A stretch of 64,000 nt of DNA from Anaspis maculata (Eukaryota; Arthropoda; Insecta; Coleoptera; Scraptiidae), in NCBI GenBank assembly GCA_949128115.1, contig OX421968.1, forward strand, positions 25,032,377 through 25,096,376. The letters run 5' to 3'. The notes below the pieces were generated by a model that saw only the letters and a program-made list of their open reading frames with translations, had not been told where the DNA came from and searched no databases. The position numbers were made by a program, and so were the translations under genes. This document shows, one piece after another, positions 32,326 to 43,806 of the stretch (positions are counted from its first letter, which is position 1; every line of letters starts with the position of its first letter).

Positions 32326-32689
32326 GTCCTCGAAGGTCCCTGACCCACGGTACAACCATAGAAAAGCCGTCAATCGTGCACTGACCATGTGCGGATCCAC
32401 TTTGGACCATGAAGAGCAACACGGAACGCTACGTACATACATGCGGACTGTGTACTCTTCCGGGATCTTCAGTGTATCCTCAGTAAGAGGATGTGCAGAA
32501 GGACGAGCTAAGGATGTGAATGCATCGTTGTAAATATCTTCCCAAGCACTCCACGCTGTTTTTTTGTCTTTCCAACTAAAAAACGAGACGCTATCACAAT
32601 ATATGTAGGCGTGGAAATCACGCTGAATACTGCGTGCTGAATAATCTTTCGTTCGCTGGATGTATCAACAAAGCACTAGCTGTACTGGA

Positions 32690-33190
32690 AAAAGAGTAAG
32701 CCTCACTTAAAGTTCCTCAAGGGAACTTTGTGTGTGAGTGCGATTGAATAGGCAACTATTGAAAATTCAAAAGACAGATACTTAAAATATAAACATATAA
32801 AAAAAAAATTAAAAAAAAAATCAAGATTGAGCAGAAAAGTTGAAAATGAGGTGAAAAAAGTCAAAGATCAAAAATTGGGTCAAAATCGATAGAGGTAAAC
32901 GCCTCAAAGCAGTGTGGACAGCATTTCCTTGATGTCACCCATTAAAATCCACTCTTTCAGTTCTGTACACTTTCGCTTATGATTTTTAATATTTTTTATT
33001 GAGTCTGGCACTTTATTGAATAGCCTAGGAGCCAGATAAACAAAACAGTTTTGGCCGACGGTCTTTTGGGCTTTGGGAACAGCGATTTCATTTTTGTTTC
33101 TCAAATCATGTTCGCAAATTTTCTTAGAGACATTACTCTGTTTAGATTGGTAAAGGAAGAGCTTTTCGGCATATATTTGCTTTATTTGCT
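32690..33190 (-). pseudogene. LINE 3' end: C-terminal ORF2 fragment plus 3' leader
   Basis: The minus strand reads KQIYAEKLFLYQSKQSN, then RNKNEIAVPKAQKTVGQNCF, YLAPRLFNKVPDSIKN and KEWIL, with no stop until 32904. It matches the LINE C-terminus in the arms of the large inverted duplication. The 3' leader contains a hairpin aaagttcctcaagggaactt at 32709-32728. The 5' part is missing. Confidence 0.75.
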
Positions 33191-34198
33191 TCGCATGTAT
33201 CTATGCATGTATCTAGAAGAGTTTTCATTTGTAGAGATTTCAGATGAGATTTCATTTCAGAAGAGATTTCTCGATGTAGAAGTTCATTAAAAACCGACAA
33301 ATGTGGAATCGCGGGGCGAAACCTTTTCTGAAAATAATTATATCTTCTTTTGCAATAAAGGAATCAAAATTATTCTTCCACTGGAAATGTGTCCATTAAT
33401 TTCCGCATATTTCGTTCGCTGCATGTATGCATGTATCTAGAACGGTTCGTAAAATTCTTACTTACTTACCACCTAGCTCCGCTACAAACAAGCCACAATT
33501 TTCAATTACTTCGCAGAATCTGGAATACAATATGACTTCTGAGGAAAGACGTTTTCCAAATGTATAATCATGCTAAATAATGTGCTTAATTAATGTTACA
33601 TAATGTCTCCTGACAAAAAAATTTTAAAACTTTACATCGTACCTACCTCCCAGGCCCCCTTCCAGCTTAATTCCCGCTTGAAAAGGGGCCTATCAGTTCG
33701 TTCGCCTGAACCCGAAATTCCTCTCCATGGCCCTCCTGTACTTTCAGGCATGAAAATGAATTTGGAGATACGCTGCTAGTTTGGGGCTTGGGAAAATTTC
33801 TGACTCAAGCATTTGCTGATGTTCAATAACGTATCGTGTGAACATTAGCATTAGACCAGAGACTTAGACTTATTTTTTTGCCTAATTAGAATAGGAATTC
33901 AAAGCTGTACAACAAGTAGGTATTATACGGAAGAAATTGTAGGTACTTACCTAATCGGAGGTATGAATAGCATTGGAGGTAATGCCTTTACACATTTCAC
34001 TGATTTAAATCGAGAATTTCCATTTGCACCACAAAACCGAAGCCGACGTTGCACTTGTACTGGTGATCCTTCTGTTGAAACTAGAAAGCTCAGGTCTGGT
34101 GTTGTGTGCAGCGTACGCATGTGCGACTGTGTGCGACTCCAAATTGGAGGTATACTGGTATATTGAAGACGTCTAATTTCATTTTCTGTCGCTGTCTG
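33191..34198. other. No gene or clear repeat
   Basis: The stretch is AT-rich and contains gcatgtatctatgcatgtat-like short repeats near 33200 and 33420. No supported coding frame. Confidence 0.4.
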
Positions 34199-35324
34199 TT
34201 TTTTTTTTCGTGGAAAAACTGGTACAACTCCTTAACTTCTTAAATATCGTCACAAACTGATGTTGCTTGTATCTGTTTGTGGCTACGGGAATTGAAAGAC
34301 TCGTAATCGTCAAAAATCTCATTTGAAATTTCAACAGAAAACTTGAATGGATTTTTTAACAACTCTGATCAATTTGACAAAGAGTCGCAATCAATTGCTG
34401 AAATAGCGTAACTTTTGAGCTTTTTCCACTCTATATGGTATGGGATTTTCAAAAGCCGCCTGGAAAAGTCGTAATTCATTTTACTTTTCGGTGCTGTTTT
34501 GTCCTAAAACTGACGAATTTATGTAAACCTGGCAGTTTAAGGACATGGAAAATTCCGAGGGGTAAACCACCTTGGAAATCTAGTAAGTAAGTATGTAAGT
34601 ATCTTTTATTCTGTGTAAAAATATATCTGGTGTACACTTCCATGGAAATCATTGGAAATCATTTGGAAATCATTTGGAAATCATTGGAAATCTTTGAAAA
34701 TCGATAGAAATCATTTGGAAAATCATTGGAAATCGGTGTACAAAAATTCCGTCAGTGGTTTACTCGTCGGAAAATTCTCATCTTCGTCGATGATTGCTTT
34801 TTTTTTTCGGGTAAAGACTTGCAATATAATTGGAAATATTATGAAGTGGGAAATTCGAAACCGTCAAGAAGCTTGGGATATAAATTGTTTTGAAACTAAA
34901 ATCGATTTCTTTTCACGAATCCGATTAATTTGAAAAAAATCGCAATAGTCTAGGTATACGAAGTAGCTTTTTGAGCTAACTCTCTCATGGAAGAGTCAAA
35001 ATTTAATTTTCTTCTCGGTGCTGTTGTGGCCTCCAAACTGACAAATTTATATACCTAAACGAAGCAGTTTGATTGACCCAGGAAATTTATAATTATGTTC
35101 CCCTATTTCTAGTATCTCCCGTGTAAAAACTTGCAAAATAACGATAAAATATCGTCGCATACTGATGTTGCTAGTATTTTTCTTATGCTACGGATATTGA
35201 AAAACTTGAAATCGTCAATAATCTGATCTGAAATTATTACGGAGCTAAGATGATTTTTTTCTACAAATCCGTTCAATTTTGGGAAAAATTTGCCACCAGT
35301 TTCTGGAATATAGTAATTCTTGAA
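34199..35324. repeat. Three diverged tandem copies of a roughly 450-bp unit
   Basis: Copies begin near 34199, 34800 and 35110. Shared landmarks are a pyrimidine run with gtaaaaactt/gtggaaaaactgg, aaactgatgttgct near 34260 and 35160, gatattgaaaaacttgaaat, a ttttctacaaatccg element, and an agctttttgagct stretch. Copies differ by many small indels. No frames. Confidence 0.5.
34640..34735. repeat. Short tandem repeat, GGAAATCATT(T)
   Basis: About nine imperfect copies of ggaaatcattt with 10-11 bp spacing. It splits the first and second degenerate units. Confidence 0.85.
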
Positions 35325-35460
35325 CAGTGCCGTAACTAGGAACAAGGAAAATTTTAGCCTGCGGCGCTCTAGCAGGGTCGACCCCCTTGTGATGTTCACT
35401 TTCTTGGGGCGCACAATTGCTACATTGCCACAGGCGCCAACAAGCCTAGTGACGGCACTG
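35325..35460. mobile_element. 136-bp hAT-like MITE
   Basis: The inverted ends are cagtgccgtaactagg and cctagtgacggcactg. The flanking 8-mers ttcttgaa and gggtggct do not match, so target duplication is not demonstrated. Confidence 0.55.
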
Positions 35461-35526
35461 GGGTGGCTCTCCAGTTCCAATCTTTCCCGGGGGCACGCTT
35501 GTGAGAAAACCGTGAGGACTCATTTA

Positions 35527-35755
35527 CATAGACCTTAACCGTAACAGTAACAGAAACGCTAACCTTAGTGTAGAAGTTTGGACCTGTACATTCAATCAGT
35601 GAGGCCGAGAATGCAACGAAGGCAGGTCGCTTCTTTCCTGTCTCGGCGCCGACAATCTGCTTTCGTTGTGTTATTGGCCTCACGCATGAAATGTACAAGT
35701 CCAAACTTCTACACTAAGGTTAGCGTTGCTGTTACTGTTACGGTTAAGATCTATG
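35527..35755. repeat. Palindrome with 85-100-bp arms
   Basis: A run resembling catagaccttaaccgtaac to aagtttggacctgtacattc on the left is complementary, with few mismatches, to gaaatgtacaagtccaaact to ggttaagatctatg on the right. The loop is about 50 bp and holds a second small inverted pair (acgaaggcaggtcg / gacaatctgctttcgt). Confidence 0.8.
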
Positions 35756-36694
35756 AAAATGATACTAAGACTTTTGTACCAGTCGGCCAACCAGCATTGT
35801 TCATCTTTTCCAAGTTATGCAGGTCCACTGTTACCTTGAACGAGGTATGTTTATCAGGATATTTAGATTCTAATATTTTTCACATTCCACTTCAGGGGCT
35901 CTAGGTTGTAGGAAGGCTGCGATATCGTCCGCTGTCGTCCCGGTAGCAGTCTCGTGACATATAAGAAGGCCTTTTTGGGAACGGATTTTAATGTGTTGGT
36001 TCCAGACCCACTTCCCGTCATCGGAGATCTCTCCAAAGACCGTTTCTTATCAAGTTGTACCTACTTACTATTACGGGTTGAAATCGTAATTGAAAGTAAT
36101 TGATTCTGAGGTGGAGATATCTGGGATTGGGAGAATTGAAAATACAGAATAAAGTACAGAAATCAGGTTTATGATCGGGAAGAAAAGGTTCAAGAATAGT
36201 TACAGTTCAACTTGACATGGCGTGTTAACAAAAATAAAAAGGGCGTTGCGCAGAGGACGCCAATAGAAAGGGTGAGCAATACCGCGAGATTCGGCTTACA
36301 AACTATAACGTAGGTACCTACCTTTTCGATGACGCTGCGAGAACTCGAAGGGCCCAATGGAGCTCCAGCGACGACACTGAAACAGAGTACCTACACGAAA
36401 AAGAACATACTGCCGTCCTACCCCAAAGGAATTGGTGTAGTAAACCGGTATAGCTACCCCCTAAGAGACAGAGAGACAGAGACAATAATACATATAACAA
36501 CAAGACGCTAAATATCAAATAGTTAATTTATTCTAAAACAGTAAAATAAAAGATAAGAGGCGACACTTGGTACTTGGTTTGCCCATCAACGAGTCATGAA
36601 CGCATGAGCTTCGGGACAACCGCAACGATTAGCAGGATCTTGGTAATCTGGACCAACTGACAAGGTTGGCGAAGACGCCGATTGGACGGTAAGG
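35756..36694. other. No gene seen
   Basis: Open stretches of 60-110 codons have no recognisable motif and sit in both orientations. I see no strong repeat. Confidence 0.4.
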
Positions 36695-36906
36695 TATATC
36701 CCATACTATTTTCAGTAGAATGACTTTTTTTGGAGCAAAAAAAAAGTGACAAGCTGGGGCGCTGGGAGAATAAGGCCGATGGCTGCTGATAGTTCCGCTA
36801 CAAAACTTTGGAGGTGCCATCAGCCGTAGCCGTAGCCCCCCAGCTTGTCACTTTATTTTTGCTTCAAGAAGTCATTCTACTGAAAATAGAAAGTGTATGG
36901 GATATA
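36695..36906. mobile_element. 212-bp palindromic MITE
   Basis: tatatcccatactattttca and its near-complement, ending tgtatgggatata, bound arms of about 65 bp; gtgacaagctgggg and ccccagcttgtcac mark the inner ends. The symmetric TATA ends suggest insertion at TA. Confidence 0.75.
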
Positions 36907-38010
36907 GTGAACTGATTTGGTACCTTTGAACATTCCAGAAGCTCACCATACGCTCTGGCATCTGGCACAGACAAGAGAAATAGGGCCGAGATAGTCACTT
37001 CAACAAAGTTGGCGACTACTGACGGTTGCTGTCAAACAAAGGCGGCGTTCTAGGAGTGGCGTTCAGCACCGCTTTCGTTAATTTTGGTTCTTGAGGCACA
37101 TCACATGACTGGTGGTACTGCTTGCCATCAACAGGAACAGCAGAGGAACACTGAATCGCTACTCGGCCAATTGCTATTGGAACTTTCTTTGTCGAATCAG
37201 CCGGAACCCCGAAAAATAACAACCATCTCTCTTTTTTTCCCCTGGTTTCATTATTCTATATCGCCAATTCGATTTTTGAAACCGTAACATTGCCGTACAC
37301 TGTATTTCTTGCACATCTTCAGCACTCAATTTTGGCTGGGCTTGTGTATGTACGAATTCTACGTGTTAACCGGCATTTTTCCTGGCATTTCCATTTATCT
37401 CTTCTGTGGTGATTGTTGTTGCTGGTTTCCATGGCTTTCTCCCGGTTCTTAATTTTTTTTTAATCCCCAGCCTAGACGGATCCTCACAATAACGAAGATC
37501 CCCATACTCGTTCCCATCACTGCTTGTTGCAGGTGAAGATTACTGAATCCGAGAGACTGTGTGGAACTGTTCGTTTTCGTTTTTTCAAAAACGAGACATT
37601 AGGTACACTGATTTCATTTCTATTCAAAATAGCTTCCATCTCGCTGTCATCGATATTCGTCTCTTCCGAAAGCAGTTTTTCCGCTTTCAACGTGACGTCA
37701 TATGATTCTTCAAAAGGAATATTGAAATATCAGTTAATTTATGCAGCAGAGTATGTATCCAAATACTTATTCTTGTAAATTAAAGGTACCTACACACCAA
37801 AAACTTGGTCATTCAAAGGGAGGGACCACTTTATAGGAAGTCCACTTTTTGTAAGACTTCTTGGCGCTTTTTATATCCTTGAGCACTTTTAATTTGACCT
37901 ATACTGGTCACAATTTGAAGTGGGTCACCCAAAAAATTGGTCGGTTTTTAATCTTTGCCAATCTCGTGAAAATCATCGAATTTTGAAATAACTCCCATCA
38001 ACTTCAAGAT
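36907..38010. other. No gene seen; unassigned
   Basis: Minus 37222-37016 and plus 37524-37778 are open for 68 and 84 codons without a recognisable motif. No structured repeat is evident. Confidence 0.35.
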
Positions 38011-39004
38011 AAATTGAACGATCAAAAGAACTTACCTGAAGTTCGATCGTAATTATATGAAGCGTCCATTCCGAAGATATTTACTAGGTAGTACGCCTCT
38101 GGTGTACGACGTGCACACTTTGTTTAAAGATTCCGACCCCACACCTCCCCACACCGTCCGGCTCCGCATCTCATGTGTCATTCGGTTGAAAGATTTGTTC
38201 AACACATCTGATGGGCCGACGTTCACTCGGGAGGGAGGGTTATTATATCTTCGGAATGGACGCTTCATATAATTACGATCGAACTTCAGGTAAGTTCTTT
38301 TGATCGTTCAATTATATTTCAGCGTCCATTCCGAAGATATTTACTAGGTAGTTGTTTAAAGTATTTTCCAGATGTGTTGTTAGAGGGAGCAAATTAATAA
38401 TTGTTCTATGTGAACACAACGTGTAGTAGTAGCAAGAAACCAAAGAACAATTTATTTGGGAATTCATTTAAAAATTGAAACATTATAGCGAATGTTTCAA
38501 TCTGCGAATGTTTCTGCGAATTACCACGGTAAGGGGAACGAGAGCCATGTGGCGAAGCCCGCTCATGATGCGTTTTTCTACGCTTGGCGGTAGTGAGCTC
38601 TTTTTCGAGCTGACTAGCCGCCGCTGCAAGTCATGCTTCGAGACATGTTTTGTTTATCCCGCGAGGTACTTGCGTGGCGTCTTTTCTTATTGCCCATGCT
38701 AAAAGCTAAAAATGGACGGTTAAGAGATTAGAAATACTTACAGGGCCACTCAAAATACCCGTTGGTACATGTAAATACTAAGCCGGAGGCTGTGTAAGAG
38801 TTTTACAGGTGAAATTGCACGCGAAATGACCGGGTACATGTGCACGCGGTACCCGGTACACACTAGAAGACGAATGACACATGAGATGCGGAGCCGGACG
38901 GTGTGGGGAGGTGTGGGGTCGGAATCTTTAAACAAAGTGTGCACGTCGTACACCAGAGGCGTACTACCTAGTAAATATCTTCGAAATGGACGCTGAAATA
39001 TAAT
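38011..39004. mobile_element. Complex foldback: nested palindromes sharing CGTCCATTCCGAAGATAT
   Basis: An inner palindrome (38011-38315) has arms from about gaacgatcaaaagaacttac to gcgtccattccgaagatat. An outer element starts at ttatatttcagcgtccattc (38312) and ends at the inverted copy at 39002. Bases 38057-38185 are the reverse complement of 38870-38998 (about 129 bp). The piece starting cgtccattccgaagatat therefore occurs four times. This explains the paired open stretches on both strands near 38060. Confidence 0.7.
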
Positions 39005-39741
39005 CCTTCTACTTTCACCACCTGCAAGTGTTGGCTCGTGACAGCGATATGTTTAATACAAGGTGATAAAGAATGCCTTGTAATTTTGTACTTTTTTGCA
39101 ATGGTACAGGAACTTTCGTGGCCACCCTGTGATTTTGGATTTTGCTGTAATTGGTAACCAATAGTATGAGGAACTCATTGTTTCTCAGCTTGATGCTCCA
39201 GGTTGCATAATTACAGAAATAAGATTTTTTTTCATTAGGTGATTTTTCGCGCTGCACTGCTTCTAATAGAGGTTTCCTAAATTGAGCGTCTCTTTCTGGC
39301 CCGTGACGTCACGTTCGATTGCGCAGTAAATCGTCGCAGTCCTAGCCTATTGAAAAAGTCGCCAAAGAGCTTGTTTCTTTTTTTCCAGAGTAATGATAAA
39401 TTCTCTTTTAGCTAAATTTCATCACCGAAACCACATTCAGGAGAACAAAATCTTGAAAAATGATACCAAACACTTCTACAAAAGCACTTCCATTCCTTGC
39501 TAAAGGGTTGCTGTGAAACACATCCCCGACCTATGTTAGGTTCAGCCTGTATGTTCTTGGAAAATATGCGTCAGTGTATGCAATGGAACATGAAGCAAGA
39601 ATTTTTTCTCCGATTCTTTTTGTTCTCGAGATATTGATACATCAGTTTATGTAAACAACCCTTAAAAACAATCCTTTGACCTTGAAAAAAAAATTATCTC
39701 TCACATGACACGGTATCATACTGGTTTATTGTGATACCAGC
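39005..39741. other. Unassigned DNA beside the inverted duplication
   Basis: There is an internal caccctgtga at about 39123 and an acaaggtg near 39060, suggestive of ACAGGGTG-type ends, but I cannot pair them. No gene. Confidence 0.35.
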
Positions 39742-40553
39742 CCCAATATTCCGGCCCACATGGGTTAGACACTGCCCGCGGGGGTAATCTTTTTCAGGGG
39801 TGGGTGAGAAAAACATCCACAAGGGATGGTTTTTCAAGTGAAACTATCGATTGTTCAAATTTGCTTCGATAATTAGACCAGTTTGAGAGGATATTTGCAA
39901 TAAGGTGGACATTGAAGAAAAAATGGCACAACTTTGTCCAAAATCCTAATACGGGCGCAAATCAAAAACCGTTTCGAGGGAAGACATCAATGTTCATATT
40001 CTAGGTGCTAGTATCGACCAAAAGTTTTTTTTGCCAAAATGGGGCATAAACAAATCTTCAATAGTTTTGCACGGTTTTACTTGACACCCTGTATCAACTT
40101 TATTTGACTTTTCTTCCATTCTACAGTACTTGTATCCGATAGCTAAAGAATAAATAAATAATAAATAAATAAGTTTATTCCTTCTTTAGCAATTACAACA
40201 ATACAAAGCGGTTTTCAAAGTGCTTACAAAAAGTTGAAAAGAATAAAGCAGTAAACCTTACTTAAAGTTCCTTCAAGGAACTTTGTGTGTAAGTGCAAGT
40301 GCATGATCACCGTATAATATGTTAAATATGCGTATAATTTTGGGCTATGAAAAGCCTTTGCAAAAGATGGACATACATGTTTGAAAAAAAAAGTATAGGT
40401 AAAATTTGAAACGAACACAAGAGTACAACAAGTTAAAATGAGGGTATAGTTTGAGAACGTTTGGGAGAAAAAGAACGTATGCGGTCTCATGTGGTGTGAG
40501 TATTCGTGTCAGAGTGCGTGCGTGTCGCTTCGTCTCTAAAATGATAATATATC

Positions 40554-41753
40554 CAGGGCCGGTCCGAAGGGGGGGTGTGAGGGGTGTAACACCCCCCCAG
40601 TCGCGAACATCCAGTCGGCAAAATCAAATTCAGTCGGCAAAATCGAGATGAACTAGAATATTGTAAAAATGATATGAAAAAAAAAAATAGGCGCGTAACT
40701 ATTACGCATTCGCGCATAATGCAACAGGAACTTTGTTGTTGGTACCTACCTATAAGTTTGTGTTTATTGTATTATATTTACTCTCGAACACTGTCACCAA
40801 ATTGTCATCAGTGTTGGTAGTTCGAAAATTTTTTAGAGTTTTGCATCAGCACCAAAAACTATATGTATAAGATAATATACAATTTGGACTATTCCAACAA
40901 TTGCAGAACTTCTTTGTAGGATATATTCTAGTGATATATAGGTACCTATTATCCATAGACGAAATTTTTGAAGAGCTGGCCAAGGCTCTAAGGCGGCTTG
41001 ATTCCTCGATATTATAATTTGATGTGATTGTATGATACCTCTACTTCCTTCTTTATAAAATTATTGTTCTGTTTTTGGAATACTGCTACTCTTTTGAGTT
41101 TCAACTACACATTTCGTCCTTGCGCTATTGAGAATATCGCCCTAGGGTTATGACTTACTTGTCCCATTTTCTTCTTGATGGAGCTATTTATAAAAAAATA
41201 AAGGAAGAAAAACAAAATGAGGAGCTTGTGGTGTGGTGGTCAGCGCGTCCGAATGTCATGTCAAGAGTCTGACGTTCGATTCCCACCGAGGGCGGTCGGA
41301 TATTCGTCTCTAAAACAAGCTTCTTGATTTGTGTGTCACATAGCACATAAAATATGAACAGTGGTGCCTATCCCATGCGATATTGATGGTCGCTAAAAAT
41401 CCCTACACTGTGTTGGAACACACAAGGGTTTTGCAAAATTTCCGGCGTCGATTTAAAGCTTCGTTGCAGAAAAAGGCTAACGTTGAATTGATGAAGAAAA
41501 AACAACAAAATGGATTGAGAAAATTCCCTTTTTTGCTTATTACCATCAGTATTATTATTATTAAACCAGAAAATTTTCGCCTGCGGCGCTGTTTCTTCTT
41601 CAGACTCCTTCAAATATACACTAAAATTTCTCAATCCTCCCCTATTCATAAATCTAGGTACGCCACTGGTCACCACTATAATAATAATAGTCAGCATTTT
41701 GAGATTTTTCACACCCCCCGCCCCCCAACCAAATCGGTTTCGGTCCGGCCCTG
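40554..41753. mobile_element. hAT-like element, CAGGGCCGG ends, left-arm copy (1200 bp)
   Basis: The 8-bp duplication aatatatc flanks it (40546-40553 and 41754-41761). The inverted ends are cagggccggtccgaa and ttcggtccggccctg. No transposase frame. It contains a tRNA-like segment (41220-41299) and an inner agtggcgtacctag resembling another hAT end. It inserted into the LINE 3' part before the inverted duplication. Confidence 0.9.
41220..41299 (+). other. tRNA-like segment (SINE head), left arm
   Basis: tgtggtgtggtggtcagcgc resembles an A box and gacgttcgattcccaccgag is a strong B box about 50 bp downstream, as in tRNA-derived SINEs. The flanking stems do not form a clean tRNA. It lies within the hAT-like element. 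Confidence 0.55.
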
Positions 41754-43061
41754 AATATATCACTGGTAAGTATCCATTGCTTCAGTTTTTTTTTCTCTGG
41801 ATACAATTGTTATTATTTCTTATGAAATCAGGTACCTTGTTGAAAAGCTTTGGGGCCAGGTAAGTGAAACAGCTTTGACCAACCGTTTTCCAAGCTCTAG
41901 GAACGACAATTTCACCCTTTCCTCGTAGATCATGCTTATTTTATGTCTTTTCGGATTTGGACTTTTGTTGTTGTTTTGTTTGGTACAAAAATAGCTTTTC
42001 CATGAAAATTTCTTTTATTTTGTAGATACTATATTCCTTGAATTATAAGTCACTACTATAGTAGACTCCCTTCCTTAACATCCCAGGTAACACAATGACG
42101 ACAATTTGACGTTTTTTTTGGGTCAGCTGATGACGAACATGACGTTGGTGAATGACGTTAAAATGACGACAAATCTGACGGCCCTAAGTCACAGCCCAAA
42201 GACGTAATTTCTCGACGTGAGTATGACGTCGATATTTCAGTTGAAATCACCATTGTAATTGACGTGGTAACGACGTATAATACACGTCGGAAGAATGTAT
42301 AGATTCAGGAAATAAATTGTAGACGTTGTTGATTGCAATATGTTTATTTTCAAAAAAAATTATACTGGAAATACATACTTAAACTTTTGTTGATGCCGTG
42401 AATCGACCAGGTGTCGACTGGTCTTTGCTTCCGCTTTTTACGGCTTTATCAAAATTTTCTTGTAGTTTCAAATGGGATGGCCACCAAACATGCCTCTTTC
42501 GAGGGGTCAGCCAGGTCGTGTGAACTAGTCCAATTGATATGTCGGTGAACTCCACCCCTACGAAGGACGGCATTATTCAACTTGCGCGAATCGCTGATTG
42601 CAAAAAAAAAAGACAATGAGGTTATAAAGGTTCACTTTTTTTTAGCTTATGAATATTTATGGTTATATCTATTACCTTGTATTCCGCGGGTTCAACCACA
42701 GCGATGCAAAAAGCACGGATGCACAACACTAGTTTTTGGCACAGCAGAAGCACCCAAGCACCAGAGAATAGAAGCGTGTTGTATGTTTATGGCGGCAATA
42801 TGGTGCTGGCGGGAGACGTTCCTGCCTACTCAGTTGACAGAATCTATAGTGCGGGAGCCCACTGCAAAATTCTGGGTCGATCGCTTTTATGAAGAATTTC
42901 TGTTTCAATCGATAGTGGGCAATACGATGAATCTTCCGATACCCGACAGCCACCTTGCATCCCCTGCTATAAGGGTCGCCGCCGGTTTTAAAGATGCTCA
43001 TTTTGAATCATTTTTTACACCTCTTGCTTATATAAAAAAATGTCACAATGATTGACAGAAG

Positions 43062-43137
43062 GCGACATGGTCGAGTGGTCTAGATCAAAGTAAACGAATT
43101 CAAAGGTCAGAGGTTCTAATCTCCGCGAATACCTTTT
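43062..43137 (+). other. tRNA-like segment with T-run terminator (left)
   Basis: ggcgacatggtcgagtggtc matches the class II (Leu/Ser-type) tRNA A-box region, and cagaggttctaatctccgcg resembles a B box. A run of T follows, as in pol III termination. The T-stem pairs poorly, so this is a tRNA-derived pseudogene or SINE promoter rather than a working tRNA. Confidence 0.5.
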
Positions 43138-43727
43138 TTTTAATTCTTTTTTTTTCGCATTTAAAAAGCTTGACTTACTTGAACTTTTTAAAATTGCGGA
43201 ATTGGACGATGTTTCTCAATTTGGAGTAACTTTCGTCGCTAAATTTATTAATGCTGCCGTTTTTTCACACAAAAAATACGGCATTTCCTAGTATAGTGCT
43301 CTTTCTTCAAACGTGAGTGCCATGAAAACCAGTGGAGTGTGGAGAATTGAAAAAAATAAGGGTTTCCTAAAATCAGGTGTGAAAATGTATAAGTATGTAT
43401 TTCAAAATTTCAAAATCCGAAAAACTCGATTTTTTTTCTCAAAATTTTCATATATTTTTTGAAAAAAGACCCTCATTCTCTTGCCAGCTCAGATTTAAAT
43501 AACTAATTTTTCTGTTACGTTTTTAGCTGCACAGATTTGGCAGTAACTCACGCCAAAAGAATTTATCTGTTGTTTCTCTTCCGCTCTGCAGCTGATCCGC
43601 AGTCTGTTTCAGCCGTTTTTTATGCTAGGAAATAACATCCTCAACTACTGAAAATGGTATCTTTGTATTAAACAGTGATATGTGTCTGTCAAGCTTTTAA
43701 AATGCGAAAAAAAAAGAATAAAAAAAA

Positions 43728-43806
43728 AAGGTATTCGCGGAGATTAGAACCTCTGACCTTTGAATTCGTTTACTTTTATCTAGACCACTCGACCATCTCG
43801 CCTTCT
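43728..43806 (-). other. tRNA-like segment with T-run terminator (right)
   Basis: The mirror copy of 43062-43137, with small differences (ctcgcc for gtcgcc and one substitution in the middle). Same boxes, opposite strand. Confidence 0.5.

Noticed and set aside
34640..34735. GGAAATCATT repeat as an NF-kB-like site cluster
   Set aside because: Microsatellite-like expansion explains it; the match to any factor motif is weak.
38289..38322. caggtaagt followed by tttcag as a 33-bp intron
   Set aside because: Too short for known animal spliceosomal introns, with no coding frame on either side; the consensus is a by-product of the palindrome arms.
41368..41763. 131- and 123-codon open stretches in both arms of the inverted duplication
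   Set aside because: They lie on opposite strands of the same hAT-like element, span its end and G/C runs, and are identical only because the arms are duplicates.
42582..43055. 157-codon open stretch as a protein gene
   Set aside because: It crosses from unique DNA into the inverted arm, has no recognisable motif, and its mirror in the other arm is not kept open in the same way.
43062..43137. Functional tRNA gene
   Set aside because: The T-stem and acceptor do not pair well enough; only promoter-like boxes and a T run remain.
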